From Cricetomys ansorgei (lineage: Eukaryota > Chordata > Mammalia > Rodentia > Nesomyidae): a DNA stretch of 64,000 nucleotides. Of the stretch, positions 25,186-37,230 are shown in pieces. Position 1 is the stretch's first letter. Each line of letters starts with the position of its first letter. The stretch spans positions 70,038,501 through 70,102,500 of the forward strand of contig JAMJFZ010000199.1 of assembly GCA_026225945.1 (NCBI GenBank). The letters run 5' to 3'. The notes beneath the pieces are model-generated. The model was not told the DNA's origin. It was given only the letters and a program-made list of their open reading frames with translations, and made no database searches. The position numbers and the translations under genes were made by a program.

Positions 25186-25814
25186 AGGAAACTATGAGCA
25201 GAAAGCTGTACAGACCCAGAAGGTAGAGCATCATCTACTTGGCAGCTTGGTCCAGAAGGACAGTGGGGCTTGCCAGGCTAGTTGATTTTCATGTAACTTT
25301 GTGCACTGATTTGCTACTCCTGAACCTCAGTTTCCTCAGTCTGAAGAGGAAATTATGCTTCCTGCATTCTCTGTTTTCTATGTTGTTCTGAGAGTGGAAT
25401 AATTGGAATTATCTGAATGTGTTCTGTGAGCTCTAAAGTGGCATGCAAAGGCTCTGGATTTTCACTGCTCCCAGTGAGGGCCTTTCCCGGATACATCCTT
25501 CCTCAGCCCCTCCTAGCAGCCACACACCTGTGAGTCTTGGGAGGCTGTGGTTCCAGGAATCAACCTCAGAAGCTGGAAGATTGATTCTGCCTTTGACTGG
25601 AATGCAAACAGTATGCAAATGAACATGCAAATTCTCTGTAGTCCTTTGGGAGACCAGCAGGTCCTCTGGAATGGGCTGCCTTGACTCTGGTAGAATGTGT
25701 GTGAAGAACCAGGGTGGGGATGTCGTAGGAGGAAGTAAAGGGCTTTGAAACCTTGATACTTGGCCCATCAGCTGTCTTCACAGATGTCCAAGCTGTTCTT
25801 CATTGTCTCTAGTG

Positions 25815-25912
25815 TGCCCTCCTCCTCCTCCTCCTCCTCCTCTTCTCTCCTCCCGTCTCTCTCCTCACGGCCCCTGCTCCTTTTCTCCCCCCTCCCGTCT
25901 CCCTCCCTTGCC
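25815..25912. repeat. CTC/TCC polypyrimidine tract
   Basis: A (CTC)n array is followed by pyrimidine-only variants. Long homopurine-homopyrimidine runs like this can form triplex DNA. Ser-rich and Glu-rich ORFs across it are artefacts. Confidence 0.85.
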
Positions 25913-26240
25913 AGTGTCCTCACAGATCTTGTATCAGTGGAAGCTCTGATTTGAGGGAAAATGAGGGGATGACACCCCATGGTCCCACCCCACAGCTCTA
26001 TCTCCAACTTTAAAGGCATGTGAAGATAGAGAGGCCAAGACCACACACCTCACAGAGAAAAGGCGCCTTCCTCCCAAGGGTGCCATGACAGGACATGGGG
26101 TCACAGGGAGAGGGTGACTTGCTTTGTGGGGAACACAAGGTGGGGGAGATTTTGGGCTGGGCCAGGGCTGGTGCATGGGGCCTCTCTGGGGCCTACACTT
26201 CCTCACAGTGTGCAGAGCTCAGGGCAGGATACCTTTCAGG

Positions 26241-26350
26241 TTTTTTTTTCTTCTGTTTAAAGACATGGTCTCTGTGTAGCCGGGACTTGTGATCTTCTGC
26301 CTCAGCCTCCTTAGTACTGGGTTTGTAGGTCTGTGTCATTACACATGGAT
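26241..26350 (-). mobile_element. B1-like SINE, antisense, diverged
   Basis: A T-run is followed by AGACATGGTCTCTGTGTAGCC and CCTCAGCCTCCTTAGTACTG, the reverse complement of the B1/7SL-SINE tail and A-box region. The middle portion is lost. A TG microsatellite follows at 26355-26418. Confidence 0.65.
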
Positions 26351-26404
26351 CTCATATGTGTGTATGTGTGTGTGTGTGTATACATGCATGTATATGTGTA
26401 TGTG

Positions 26405-26553
26405 TGTAATGTGTGTGCAAGAGCCAGTGAAGGCCAAAAGAGAGCATTGGATCTGCTGGAACTGGAATTGCAGGTAGTTGTGAGCTTCCTGACATGGACT
26501 CTCTACAAGTGTAGTAAGCCCTCTTAACTTCTGATCCATTTCTCTAGCCCCTT
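26405..26553 (-). mobile_element. B2/B3-family SINE, antisense
   Basis: The strings GGATCTGCTGGAACTGGAAT, GTTGTGAGCTTCCTGACATGG and CCATTTCTCTAGCCCC match the reverse complement of the tRNA-derived B2/B3 consensus. It is diverged, so B3 rather than a young B2 is likely. Confidence 0.8.
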
Positions 26554-26699
26554 GTGTTGATTTTTGTTTTGTTTTTAAAATAGACATCTATGTAGAGCAA
26601 TTTTAACTTCCAGAAATTTTGATCTGGCAGGACAGGGTACTGCTCTCTTTGTCCTTTGTCCTTCATTTCCCCTATTTTAAAAATTTTAAAAATTATGCT

Positions 26700-26923
26700 C
26701 ATTTTTAAACATTTATTATTTTATTGTATTTTATGTGTGTGTGCATGAATATTTGTGTGCACTATGTGTGTGCAATACCCACAGAGGCCAGAAGAGGACA
26801 TAGGATCCCCTGAAACTGGAGTTTAAGTTGGTTGCAAGATGCTATGTGGATGCTGGGAATGGAACCTGGGTTCTCTGCAATAGCAATAAGTGCACTTAGC
26901 TGCTGAGCCATCTCTCCAGCCCC
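26700..26923 (-). mobile_element. B2/B3-family SINE, antisense, second copy
   Basis: The run from the ATTTTATGTGTGTGTGCATG tail region through GGATCCCCTGAAACTGGAG and GATGCTGGGAATGGAACC to GAGCCATCTCTCCAGCCCC is the full antisense B2/B3 pattern. It is longer and better kept than the copy at 26405. Confidence 0.88.
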
Positions 26924-26929
26924 AACTTC

Positions 26930-27790
26930 CCCTATTATTTACATCTTGTATTTGGGCAATTCATTTGAGAGGTGGATTAGTCAAAAATACATGGATCAGG
27001 GCTCACACTGGATGCTGAACCTAGGTCTAGACACATATTCAAGAACTTGTGGATACCATTACAATGTCAGGTGGAACAGTCTCAGTAGCAGAGGGGGCAT
27101 CTGTGCTCCCCAGTCATGCCTTCCTGCCCCAGTTCCTGGCAACCACTGGTCTTTGCACTGTCCCCATAGTTTTCCCTTTTCTAGAAAGTCGAAGGGTTAG
27201 GATTGCACAGTTTGCAACCTTTTCCACTGGCTTCCTCTACTTAGCAATGTGCATGTAAGGTTCCTCCAGGTCTTCTCACAGCTTCATAGCCCCTTCTCGG
27301 TGTTGAATACTACTGCATTCTCGGCATGCAGCAGCATCTGCTCACTTGCCTACTCAAGAACACTTTAGTAGCTTCTAAGTTTGAGCCATTATAGTTAAAG
27401 CTGCTATAAACATTCGTGTTCAGGTCAGTGTGAATATAAGTCTCCAAGTCCCAAGGGTATATATAACAAAGAGCATGGTTGCTGGGCAGTAAGAAAGTTC
27501 ATTTCTGTAGCAGACTGCCAGCTCTCCACAGTAGTTTTCACTTCTGCATCATCACCAGTAACAGCTGAGGTTCTCAGTGACCTACATCCTGGACAATGGG
27601 TGGTGGCAGCGTTCCTGAAGGCGAACATTCTCACAGGTTCGTGGTCTTTCCTTCCCTGCTTCAGTTTGCATTTTCCCAGGACATTGACTGGACACTGACC
27701 CCCCACAACCCCCCCACACACACCTCTTTTTAAGGCTAGGTTTCCCAAGTGTCTTCTACTGACTCGCACCTGGCTATGGAGACCAGGCAG
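26930..27790 (-). mobile_element. old L1 fragment, antisense
   Basis: The text resembles the reverse complement of the mammalian L1 ORF2-3'UTR region, for example GTTGAATACTACTGCATTC, GCTGCTATAAACATTCGTGT and AGCAGACTGCCAGCTCTCC-like wording. It is full of stops and strongly diverged. T-rich GTTTTGTTTT sequence separates it from the next L1 piece. Confidence 0.6.
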
Positions 27791-28129
27791 CTCTGAGCAC
27801 TCGTGGGCCTGCCTTCCTAGCGTCGGGCAGCACTATGTGCAGCTGACATCTGCTTCTGTTGTTTTGTTATTGTTGTTGTTTGGTTTGGGTTTTTTTGTTT
27901 TGCTTTGTTTTTGTCTCGTTTTTGCTTGTTTCCCAGCTGTATGTCTTTTTAGCATGGTGTGCCCCTGAGTTCTTGTTCATTTTTAAATTTCTTTCTTACT
28001 CTTGAGCGCTAAGAGTTGACAATGTCATCCTTACGTCCCAGCAGATCTTATCAAAGATGCCTTTTCCCCCAAGTCTTGACTTCCTTCAGTCTCTCTCTTA
28101 ACTCTGTGCCTTTAGCTGAACAGTTTTAA

Positions 28130-29115
28130 TTTTTTAAGATCTATTTGATTTGATTATTCTGTGTTACATAAGACCATTTTCATGTAACCATGCTACTCTA
28201 AACCTATCTGCTGCCCTCCCCAGTGTGCCCCTCCTCCTCTTTCCCTTTAGGACTCTTTGTTCCCCCAGACAACTTTGCTTCTACTTTCACGTCATCTACA
28301 CTATATGTCATGTCATCAACACTACATCTATGTGATTTTATGAATCTGTAAAGTCTGTGACCCACAAATGTAAGAAAGCACGGGTGTGAGACTGACTTCG
28401 TTCATCTGCTATTGTCTCCAGTTGCATCCGGTTTCCTCCAAACAGCGTAACTTCCTTCTTTTCTGTGGCTGAAACAAAGTCCATCATGTGCACGGAGCAC
28501 ATTTTTTGTTTTAATCCACTCCTCTGCTGACAGACAGCTAAGCTGGTTCCATAATGTGACTGCTGTGACCAGTGCTGCAGTCAACACTGACAGGCAAGCG
28601 TCTCTGGGACATGCTGCCTCGGAGCCCTTTGCGCAGATGCCCAGGAGTGGTGTCGCTGAGTCACACCCAGTAGATCTACTTTTGGTACTTTTAGGAATCT
28701 CCAAGCTGATCTTCCTAGTGGCGAGACTATTTTGCCATATATAAGGGCTTCCTTTTGTTCAAGTTCATGTCAGCATTTGTTGTTATTTGTTTCCTTGATG
28801 CCCACCACTCTGCCTGGGGTGAGACTGACTCTCAGTGTAGTTTCAATCTGCATTTCTCCGATGGCTGTGGAGGACAAACATTTTCTCCGATGTTTATTGG
28901 CCGTTTGTATTTCAGCTTTTGAGAACCATCTGCTCACCTCACTAGAACATTTATTGTTTGGAATTTTTTGGTGCTTAGGTTTTTTAGTTCTTTGTATATT
29001 CTAGATATTAATCCTCAGGCAGATATGTAACTAGCGAAGATTTTCTCTCACTTTGTAGACTGTTTCCTTTCTTAATTTCCTTTGCTGTGCAGAAGCTCTT
29101 TAATGTCACGAGGTT
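28130..29115 (-). mobile_element. second old L1 fragment, antisense
   Basis: Characteristic antisense ORF2-tail strings are present: CTTTGTATATTCTAGATATT, TTTGCTGTGCAGAAGCTCTT, GGCCGTTTGTATTTCAGC and TTTTTGTTTTAATCCACTCC. Its 3'-end portion (from about 28380) covers the same part of L1 as the piece at 26930-27790, so these are two insertions or a rearranged one. No intact ORF2 is present. Confidence 0.75.
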
Positions 29116-29159
29116 TTGTTTGTTAGAGCTAACATTTCACCTAGCTGCTCCAAAGACTC

Positions 29160-29335
29160 TGTTTTTGTATGGTTTTGGTTTTGTTTTGATTTGTTTTTGA
29201 AACAGAGTCTCTCTTTGCAGCCCTGGCTGTCCTAGAACTCATTATGTAGACCATGTTGACCTTGCACTCACAGAGCTCCATCTACCTCTGCCTCTTAAGG
29301 GCTAGAATTAAAGGCATGAGCCACTATCCCTGCTG
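29160..29335 (-). mobile_element. B1 SINE, antisense
   Basis: T-rich tail, then AACAGAGTCTCTCTTTGCAG, CCCTGGCTGTCCTAGAACTC and GGCATGAGCCACTATCCCTG: a near full-length B1 in reverse. It inserted directly at the end of the L1 fragment. Confidence 0.88.
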
Positions 29336-29399
29336 CATGCCTGAAAGTAGGCTCTAAAAGTGGGTGCTCTGGCATCTGGGTGGAGCTATAGTACCCAGG

Positions 29400-29740
29400 C
29401 CATTGCTACAGTTTGGCTCTAAAGTAGCCCCCACAGGCTTATGTGTTGAAGATGGTGTTTAGAGGTGGAGCTTCAGAGAGGTGATTGGATAGTGAGGATT
29501 CTGAGCTCACCAGTGGGCTAATCACCCATGGTACCTTAGATTAGTTTTTGTCTCTATGGCAAAATAACTGACACAATTTAAGAGAGAGGCATATTTATTC
29601 TGGCTGGTGGCTCATTCTATCGTGGTGGGGAGTACATGGTGGAGCTGAGCAGCCTACATCATGGTGTCCAGGAAGCAGCGACAGAGTACCACCAACATCC
29701 AGGGTGCACTCGATTCCTCTCCTAGATGCCTCTCAATCCA
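29400..29740. mobile_element. LTR/MaLR-like repeat fragment (tentative)
   Basis: The part with CACAGGCTTATGTGTTGAAG, GAGGTGATTGGATAGTGAGG and GGGCTAATCACCC resembles ERVL-MaLR LTR wording. It is followed by ATGGCAAAATAACTGACAC and TTTATTCTGGCTGGTGGCTC, common interspersed-repeat text. Family assignment needs a library search. It carries no coding remnants. Confidence 0.4.
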
Positions 29741-31081
29741 ATCAAGTTGAAAATCAATGTTCACCATCACAGCTGGGTTGCTAACTGGATGGGGTTCTGG
29801 GAAGTGGTAAAAGCTGCAGGGGGTGGGGCTTGGGGAGAATCAGTCACTGCATTAAACACATGTGTCCTAGGCATGATGCTTTCAGGTTTTCTCTGCTTTC
29901 TACTGCCACCAGGGGATCATGTTCCCTATAGTGTATGATATTCTCCCTCACCTTGCATCAAAGCTCTAGGGCTACCCAGTCAAGGACTGGAACCTCTGAA
30001 ATCATAAGCCAAACAAATCTCTTCTGCTTCCAGCTGGGTTCTCTCCAGCATTCTGACATGGTGGCACAAAGTTGGCAAACACTGGTTGTATGGTCACCTC
30101 TGCCCACTGGGAGTAGTGTTGGCATCATTTTTGGAAGACTCGATCTTCCAAATTTCCTGATACCCAAACTTCTGGTGGCTGTTGCCAAGAACCTTCTTGT
30201 CCTAGAGTAAGGAGGAATTTCTGGGTCCTCTGGCCTCCTGGAACAAGGGTTACTCACATCTGGTTGACTAGTCCACAAGAATGCTCACCTAGGGATGAAT
30301 CATGAATTGAAGGAGTAACTCTCTCAGGAGATGGACCACCTGTGGTCCATGTGCCCTCTTACAATCCATGAGATTGTTAGGTAGAGGCTCCAAGTTAATC
30401 TCCAGGGTAACAGACCCTCACATTGGAGGGACTTAAATAGCAGAACCTCATTGCCTCACAGTTAAGGGGTGAGAAGTCCAAGGTCAAGGTGTCTATAGAG
30501 CTGATGGGTTGTACGGAGGAGTCTCTTCCACACACTTCTCCCTCCTGCTGCTCTTTGGTGGGCCTCAGCTTGCAGGCACCCCAGTTCAGTGTCTGTTCCT
30601 TGTGCTCACAGCCTTTCCAGACCTGTTTCCTTGCTTCAGTGCGAGCTCATCTCACTACCCTGATGAAGCAATATCATGTCCTTAGGGTTTCAGTATGTGA
30701 CATCCAGCCCATTGCCTCTCTATACCTGCCTGATGCAGGCCTGCCCTTCCAGGCTCTACATCCCTCTGGCTCTATCCCTAAGAAGCAAGAGCTGTGCACA
30801 CAGAGAGCTGTTTCCTCTGTCCCAGAGGTGGTGGTGGGAAGGTGGGATGCCACCATGACACAACTACCCAGAGAAAAGTGCAACAGGGAGGAAGAGAAGA
30901 GGTCTGGGGATGGAGGAGAGCCCCATTGTGAGGCACTAGGGTCCCCTGTGTTCTACTTAGAAATGTCAGTTCTTTGAATCTTAGGTCCCCCTACCTTGCA
31001 TCTAATAAGCAGAAGAGGGCAGAGTTGCCAGCAGAAGTTGACAGTAATGGAAAGGATGGGACTCACCCAAGCTGTGCCTCT

Positions 31082-31612
31082 GCAGAGCGGTATCTCAGGT
31101 ATGCTAGGCTGTGGCAGTATGCTACAATCTTCTACCTTCTATTTAGGGAAGGAGAAAGGAAAGAGAAATCTTCACCACTTTTACAAGTGGCCTTAATACA
31201 GAAAGAAAGGTAGAAATCTTCACAGCCTCTTTTTAGGCTGTCTCAAGCTCGAATCTCTCCAACCTTTGTTCTTTTAGGAATTATCACACTAACTAATGAC
31301 AGCAACCCAATCGACGAACCACCAACCAACGCCCACCCCAACTCTCCGGGCTTCAGACCTTTTATGCCCTAAGCCAAAAGTTCCCATAAACCTATGCGGC
31401 AAGCAATTCCAAAGACAAGCTACAGGTGCCAGAATGACTGTTCCTAACCAAATTATAGTCACCTGCATCAAGCATTCCAAAGCCAACTCATAAACATCTA
31501 CTACACCTGGGGTGGGAACGCAAATCTACTCCACATGCCATTTCACGTGTGGAAACCAAAATAACAAAAATGTCTTCCAACTGTCCCTCCACACTGGGCC
31601 TCTATCGGGTTC
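31082..31612 (+). repeat. dispersed repeat, copy B
   Basis: Direct-orientation homologue of the copy at 24206-24790. It lacks that copy's segment of about 60 bp between TTTAGGCTGTC and TCTCCAACC. The two copies lie about 6.9 kb apart, with L1 and SINE sequence between them. Confidence 0.7.
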
Positions 31613-32823
31613 CCTTTGCCTCCAGGTATCCCTGCAGATACGGTCATGCCCTCACGTCACTTCAAGGTCGGTTCAAAGACAGGCCTCTGGGAAATGTGGG
31701 GAGGAGAAAGAAGGATGTGTAAGGGAGGCAGAGGTTCAAGTTCCAACCCCAGCACTTAAAGCTACTCTCCCAACGTAGCCTCGATTTTTCTATCACAACC
31801 TAGCCTTAATTTTCCCATCTCTAATAGGGACAAATGAGAAACCCTAGGGTGCTAGGGTGACTTGTGTAATTAGTGCCTCAGTATCAAGATCATTAGTACA
31901 TGGAGGGGCCCTGATGAGGGACCTGCCTCAAGGGACCTGGGTAGATGGGAACAGATAACCACAGCCTGCTGAGGGAAAGGCTACCTACCAGGACTGAGGT
32001 GGAGGGGCGCTTATCTAACCCAGGCACTGCTCTACACTTCCTCTGGCAGATGACTCTGGGACCCCACCCTCACAATGTCATATCCTCAAGCCTTATTTAT
32101 GTCCAAGGCCTTTCTCTGAAAAGCTCCAGAGTAGAGATTGTGCTTACCTCTGTCTCTCTGTTCACCTGCCACCCAGGCTGTGTTATGATCTGGGATACCC
32201 AGTTCCCATCTAGGACAGCTGAAGACAGCATACCCTCTTAGTGAACAGTAGAGCTAGGACTCGCCTAGGGTATGGGAAACAATGTGGCTGCCTAGTGATG
32301 TTAATGGTCTTCTGATGACAACCCAGGTCACTGTGTAGGTGAGAATTACACAGCTGTGCCAATGGGGGGCCTGAAAAGGTGTGGGCATGGAAGGTAAGAA
32401 CATGGCCTGTGTCCAAGAGAGACTGACTGATGGTCCACACACTGGGAACTCATGCAATACCAAGGCTGAGCAGGTGAGCATACAGAGCCACCCAGGCCCA
32501 CCTACAGCCTGCTCCTGTTGGCGCCCAGCTCTCTCTGCCTGCCTGTATTGATTTTTCACTGTGCTGTTTATTAAATGCCTAAACTCCCTCCAATAGTATC
32601 TGGCTTGGCATTCTGTATTCCTGGGGGCTCACTAAGCCCAGATGTAGGGCCTGAAGGGGAGGCTGGAGCAACTGTTTGCAGAGGCCTTGGATCCCAAAGT
32701 CTCAGCTTTAGAAACCAGGGTCAAAGGTTGGCTAGTGTGGGAAAGATGCCAATTCCAAAAGAGAGGCTTGATAAACTGTATGACCACCATGGGTGCCCAT
32801 CTTTAGGCTGTGATACCAGTGAG

Positions 32824-33062
32824 GTGAGGACCAGGGCTCAAGTCTGTGATTGTAGATCATGGGCCAATGAATAACCTGGATTCAGGACTCAATTAATGAT
32901 TCTTAATATGTGTCCATTTTTAGAAATCAAGGGTAAGTATATAATCTGGGATCTGGGATCAGTATGTACTCAGAGTCAAGACTCAGTTAATAAACATGAA
33001 TCAGAGCTTGGTCTATAGACAAGAATCAGTAAATAACCAAGGATAAGTATCTGAACAATTCC
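32824..33062 (+). repeat. degenerate ~25-bp minisatellite, cluster 1
   Basis: Repeats of the kind CAGGACTCAATTAATGA, GGATCAGTATGTACTCAGAG and TCAAGACTCAGTTAATAAAC share a GG-TCAG-CTCAGT-T core with clusters at 36225-36430 and 59085-59312. This cluster is the most AT-rich and the most diverged. Confidence 0.55.
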
Positions 33063-33098
33063 CAGTTGCAGATGGTAACAAGGTCAGAGTTCTCTCCA

Positions 33099-33173
33099 GG
33101 GGTCTGGAGATGTGGCTCAGTGGTAGAATACCTGCCCAGCATACATGAAGCCCTGGGTTCCATCCTTAGCAAC
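33099..33173 (+). mobile_element. ID-type SINE
   Basis: The 75-bp body with GGAGATGTGGCTCAGTGGTAG, then ACCTGCCCAGCATACATGAAG and CCCTGGGTTCCATCC is an ID element (tRNA-Ala/BC1-related). A CA-rich tail follows at 33174-33232, where a CA/CT microsatellite has grown from the A-rich end. The tRNA-like A and B boxes belong to the SINE, so this is not a tRNA gene. Confidence 0.88.
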
Positions 33174-33196
33174 ACGCACACGTATACACACACACA

Positions 33197-33231
<35 letters not shown>

Positions 33232-33232
33232 C
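33174..33232. repeat. CA/CT microsatellite
   Basis: ACAC runs separated by CTCTCTCTC follow the ID element directly. Confidence 0.92.
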
Positions 33233-33369
33233 TCTCTTTCTAGGAAGAAGGTCAGTGCTCTAGCTGCTGCGTAGATTGGAAACAGCTCTCTGATGTGCCT
33301 CATGCTCTCCCTGGAACATCTCTCCTTATTCCCTTTCTGCTCTGTCAATCTTGAAGGCCTCCTTCAAAA

Positions 33370-33470
33370 GACAAGTGCATGACTCAGAGTGCAGGCTCTG
33401 GAGTCGATCCTGGACCCTGACTGTGTGACCTTGGGCAGTCATCCTCTCTCTAGCTGCAGTTCTACCAGCT
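33370..33470 (+). mobile_element. MIR SINE remnant
   Basis: GCAGGCTCTGGAGTCGATCC, then TGTGTGACCTTGGGCAGTCA, then CTCTCTAGCTGCAG match the central MIR core. Confidence 0.8.
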
Positions 33471-34889
33471 TTGGAAGGGGGCCCTGTCCTGCCACCTCTT
33501 CTAGCTGTGCTAGGACATAGGGAGGTAGAGAGCAAGCCAGATAGGCCAGTGAAGCTGCTGAGAAACCTTCCAGAACATATGTCTAGGCCTCACCATTTAC
33601 AGGGGCCTTTATGGCCCCAGGGGACCCCTACTCCAGGAGACCTAGGTGTTTGCCACCCCCACAGCCTGACTGGTGACACCTTGTCTCTCCCTGACCTGCA
33701 TTCAATATGCCTGAGCCCTGAGGGGTGTTGGGAAAACCCGCTGATCACGCCTAGTTTGCACTCTGAGAGCTGTGACAAGGAGTGGTTGGAAATAGCTTGA
33801 GCTCCTCAGGGCAGATTGGGCAGGTCCCGAGGCATGGGCAGGGGCCACTTGGGTTATATGCATACTGAGTCCCTTGAAGGAGGGCACTTCTACACCTGGT
33901 AGCCCTGGCCTCTTAAAGAGGGCCCATGCCCTGGGGACCCCTGTGATCTGGGTAGGGCCTGTTGAAAAGACAGCCTTAAAGACCTTGCCAGAGTCCAAGG
34001 GAGAAATTCTCAAAGCACCCATCCCCCTGTCCTTCTAACAAGTGTTCATGCCATGTCTCTTTCTTTGTCTTCATCTCTGATAGCCTGACAGGATCCTGGC
34101 CAATAGGAACCCATTGTAGATCCCAGGCCAGCACCTGGGGTTCCCCTCCCTGGTGCTTTCCCAAGGTGCAAGAAAATGTCACCTGCTTCAGCTTGACAAG
34201 GGTAGCTGGCCAGTGAGCAGATGCGGACTGGATGGAGTCCTGGTCAGGACTAGCCACGCTCCCTAGAAGCCCCAACACCACTTTCTATGCCTTTCTCCCA
34301 GCAAACCAGATGCTGAGTGCCCAGCCAAGGCACTCTTGGGAGCACATATCCAGGCCTGGTACCCTGTATGAGCTCTGAATCTTCTATCTATAAGGCTAGG
34401 CAGTTGCTCCAGAACTTGGGGCAGGTAGCCCTGGCTTCCCTGGAGTCTTGTGCAGAGGAGGCAGGAGCTGTTGGGAGTATGATCCATGCAAGCCTACAGT
34501 CATCAGCCATGCAAGGGCCATGCAGGGTCAGCCCCTGAGGGCCAGGGCCACAAAAAGCAGGAGTCCTGGTGAGTTCTTTGCCCACTTTCCTGTCTAGGAA
34601 CCACTCAGACAACTTGCCCAATCTCTGAAAGAGGTGGCCAATGGGGATGGGCATTAACCAGAAGGGCAGTCACAGTTCCCAGGTTCTGAGGTGAGTGTGG
34701 GCATGGAGTCTGAGTTAGGCTGGAAGAACTAGTGGACTAAGGCCCTTTGCTGCAGTTATGTCCGCTGCTCAGAGGGCAGGCAGAGGGGTCCAGCTCTGCA
34801 GACTGCACTGAGTCAGGAGGGCTGCATGTACTAATCAGAAACCTGCAGTTGTCTGGAGTAACGCCTCTCCTGTATAGACACACTTGGGA

Positions 34890-35012
34890 GAGAGAACCCA
34901 TGTACTCACTTGGTCCTGTCAAAGATCACACAGGGAGGCATTACTACTGTCCTTGTTTGCAGATGGAGCAGGTAAAGCACAGAGAAGGCAAGAAACTTTC
35001 CTGAACTCAGCG
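34890..35012 (-). mobile_element. MIR SINE remnant, antisense
   Basis: The reverse-complement MIR pattern is visible: CAAAGATCACACAGGGAGGC, then TTTGCAGATGGAGCAGGTAA and GCACAGAGAAGGCAAGAAAC. Confidence 0.6.
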
Positions 35013-36224
35013 CTGGAAGAGAGCACTACCTGATGGTCTTGATGGGAGAGGGAAAAGCGCTGGGGCCTGCTCCTGCTCCGCTCCCTGAAGCCATGGGATT
35101 GTAGTTAATAGAGATAAGGATGTCAGGTCCTCTTCACCGAAGCCTTGTGAGGACGGGTTCTGGTAGGGCCGGCCCTTGCCAGAAGTCTAGTACAGCAGGC
35201 ACCTGTTATATGACACATGTGGCTGTTTAAATTTAAATGAACTGAAAGTCAGGAAAATGAATTTCTGTCCTCAGGCCACAAGCGACATTTCCAGTTTGTA
35301 GCCACTGTGGCACATGGGGCGTGCCAGACAGAGTGGACACTGGGCGCTGCCACCATCACGAGGGATTTTGTCCACCTAGAAGCAGATGCTGGGACCCAAA
35401 GGCCAGGCCTTCTCTGCCCTTTGTCTCCCTGGGATCTAAGGTAGGGAATTTTGGAGGGAGGCAGGGGAGCTGGAAGGGTGGGGTCACAAAAGCCAGACTC
35501 CTGCCTCTCTACTTCTTGCCCAGAACCCTGGGATGGTGGTTGTGAGGTAATCACCTCCAAATAACTGCTCTTACTGGCCCTGAGTACAGTTGGTCCCAGA
35601 AAACACCCCTGAGGCACCTCCCAGTCAGTCCCTGGGCCTGGGCTGCTGGTACTGGAGATGATGAAAGAATCCTGAGGTGCATCACAGAAACAGGCAGTTG
35701 GTAATTGTTCCTGGAGCCCCTTGGGGTATCTTGGCTGCCATAAATCCTGCACCTTGAGCTCTGGCCTCAAGGTGCAGAGCTTTTTCTGGAGGGTCTGTCA
35801 CCATCTTTCTCTGGGCCCAGGTAAGAGCAGAGGCCCTTGGGCAAGGAGGGACCAAGGAGGCCACAGAATTTGACTTGGCTGGTTGCCGGGCAGAGACTGG
35901 GGTGCCTGTGAAATGCCTGGGGCACACAAGGAGACCAGTGAGGCTTCTTGGAAGGAGAGTCTCAGGATTCAGAACCTTGTTGATGAGGGAGCTACGGAAA
36001 CCCTGCTCTTAGCATCAGTACTTTTGACAGTCCCTCTTGACATTTTCACAGGATAGAGGTTTTAAGAGTTAGCCAGGTGGGGGTTAGGGTATGGGGGGTG
36101 CGGAGCTGACGGAGGGTTGGGCCTTGCATCTGCTGAGTTGCAGAGTGGCAGCGCTCTCTGCTCTGACTGGACTTACCCAAGGCATTATCATTGTACGGTG
36201 TATAGTGGGATCCACACTCAGTAT

Positions 36225-36430
36225 GTTGTAGGATCATGGCTCAGGCTGACTAGGGTTGGAGTTCAGCTTATGAACAGGCTAAGGGCTCTATACAGCTGGG
36301 ATCAGGAATCAGTCTATGACTAAGGTCAAGGGCTTAGTGTGTGACCAGGGTCAGAGTTCGGGTTGTGAGTAGAGTTTCTGGTCAGTGTGTTCAGTATTAT
36401 GGTTGGGTCTAACTGTGGTTAGAGTCTGTT
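36225..36430 (+). repeat. degenerate ~25-bp minisatellite, cluster 2
   Basis: Six to eight diverged units such as GGGATCAGGAATCAGTCTATG, ACTAAGGTCAAGGGCTTAG and TGTGTGACCAGGGTCAGAG share the same unit as the clusters at 32824 and 59085. Non-coding. Confidence 0.65.
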
Positions 36431-37211
36431 TTCCAGCTATGGATTGTGCTTAGAAGGTACCAAGAGTCTCATTCTCTCTGGCTATATGATGAAACTCCTG
36501 GTTGTGGTCCAGCTACATGGGACTTGCTCAGTGGGAGACCATCAATTCTAAGCACTCAGAGCTTCTCAGCAAGGGCCACACAGATGGAAGGGAACAGATT
36601 TGGGTGTGGAATTGTGCCTGGTAGAGCTAGGCTAGAGTCGGTATTGGGGAAAGAGCTACTGGTTGTAAACTGGTGGCAAATCCTCTGGTTTAGAGTTGTG
36701 GGATCCTGGAGGAATCCTGGCTGGGGGAATTATTTAAAGCCACTTGTATATGGAGGGGCCATCACAGGGGGACGGATGGTGCCATTGGGTTGGTGCGCAG
36801 ATGCATCAGGGTGGCCTTCCTTGCCTCTGAGAGTCCTCTCATCTGCAGGGCTGTAGGGGTGCCCAGTTGAGGTCTTACCTTGCACCACCTGGAGTCTGGA
36901 TCAGAAACTTGGGTGAGGGGGAATTGCTGAAAACAGCAGGTCAATGGGGACAAGAATGAATTCTCACACAGGGAGAGGAAAGGGTTAGCCTCTAATCCCC
37001 CAGAAGCCTCAGTCTAGGAGAAGAGACCATTTTGCCCCATGGCCCAGTTCAAGGTGGTCTCTGCCTTACCCTAAGAGCCTCCAGGCCAGATCCCGAATTC
37101 CTGCCAAGGAGTTCTACTGCCCTCCCCCATCAGCAAGAAACAAGTGTAGAAAGAGCTTAGATCCTGACTCACAGGCTCACTGCTGTTCAGCTGCCTCTTG
37201 GCCTGATATCA

Positions 37212-37230
37212 GAGGCCCCCTGGTGACCAC
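37212..37230 (-). promoter_or_regulatory. CTCF-like motif, reverse orientation
   Basis: The reverse complement reads GTGGTCACCAGGGGGCCTC and fits the CTCF core. Motif match only. Confidence 0.35.

Noticed and set aside
28556..29004. Plus-strand frames with hydrophobic segments
   Set aside because: They are antisense reads of an old L1 ORF2/3' region.
24206..31612. Intact endogenous retrovirus bounded by the two direct repeats
   Set aside because: No gag, pol or env-like frames between them; the interior consists of L1, B1, B2/B3 and simple repeats, and the repeats lack clear LTR ends.
33099..33173. tRNA-like sequence with A and B boxes
   Set aside because: It is the body of an ID SINE with a CA-expanded tail, not a functional tRNA gene.
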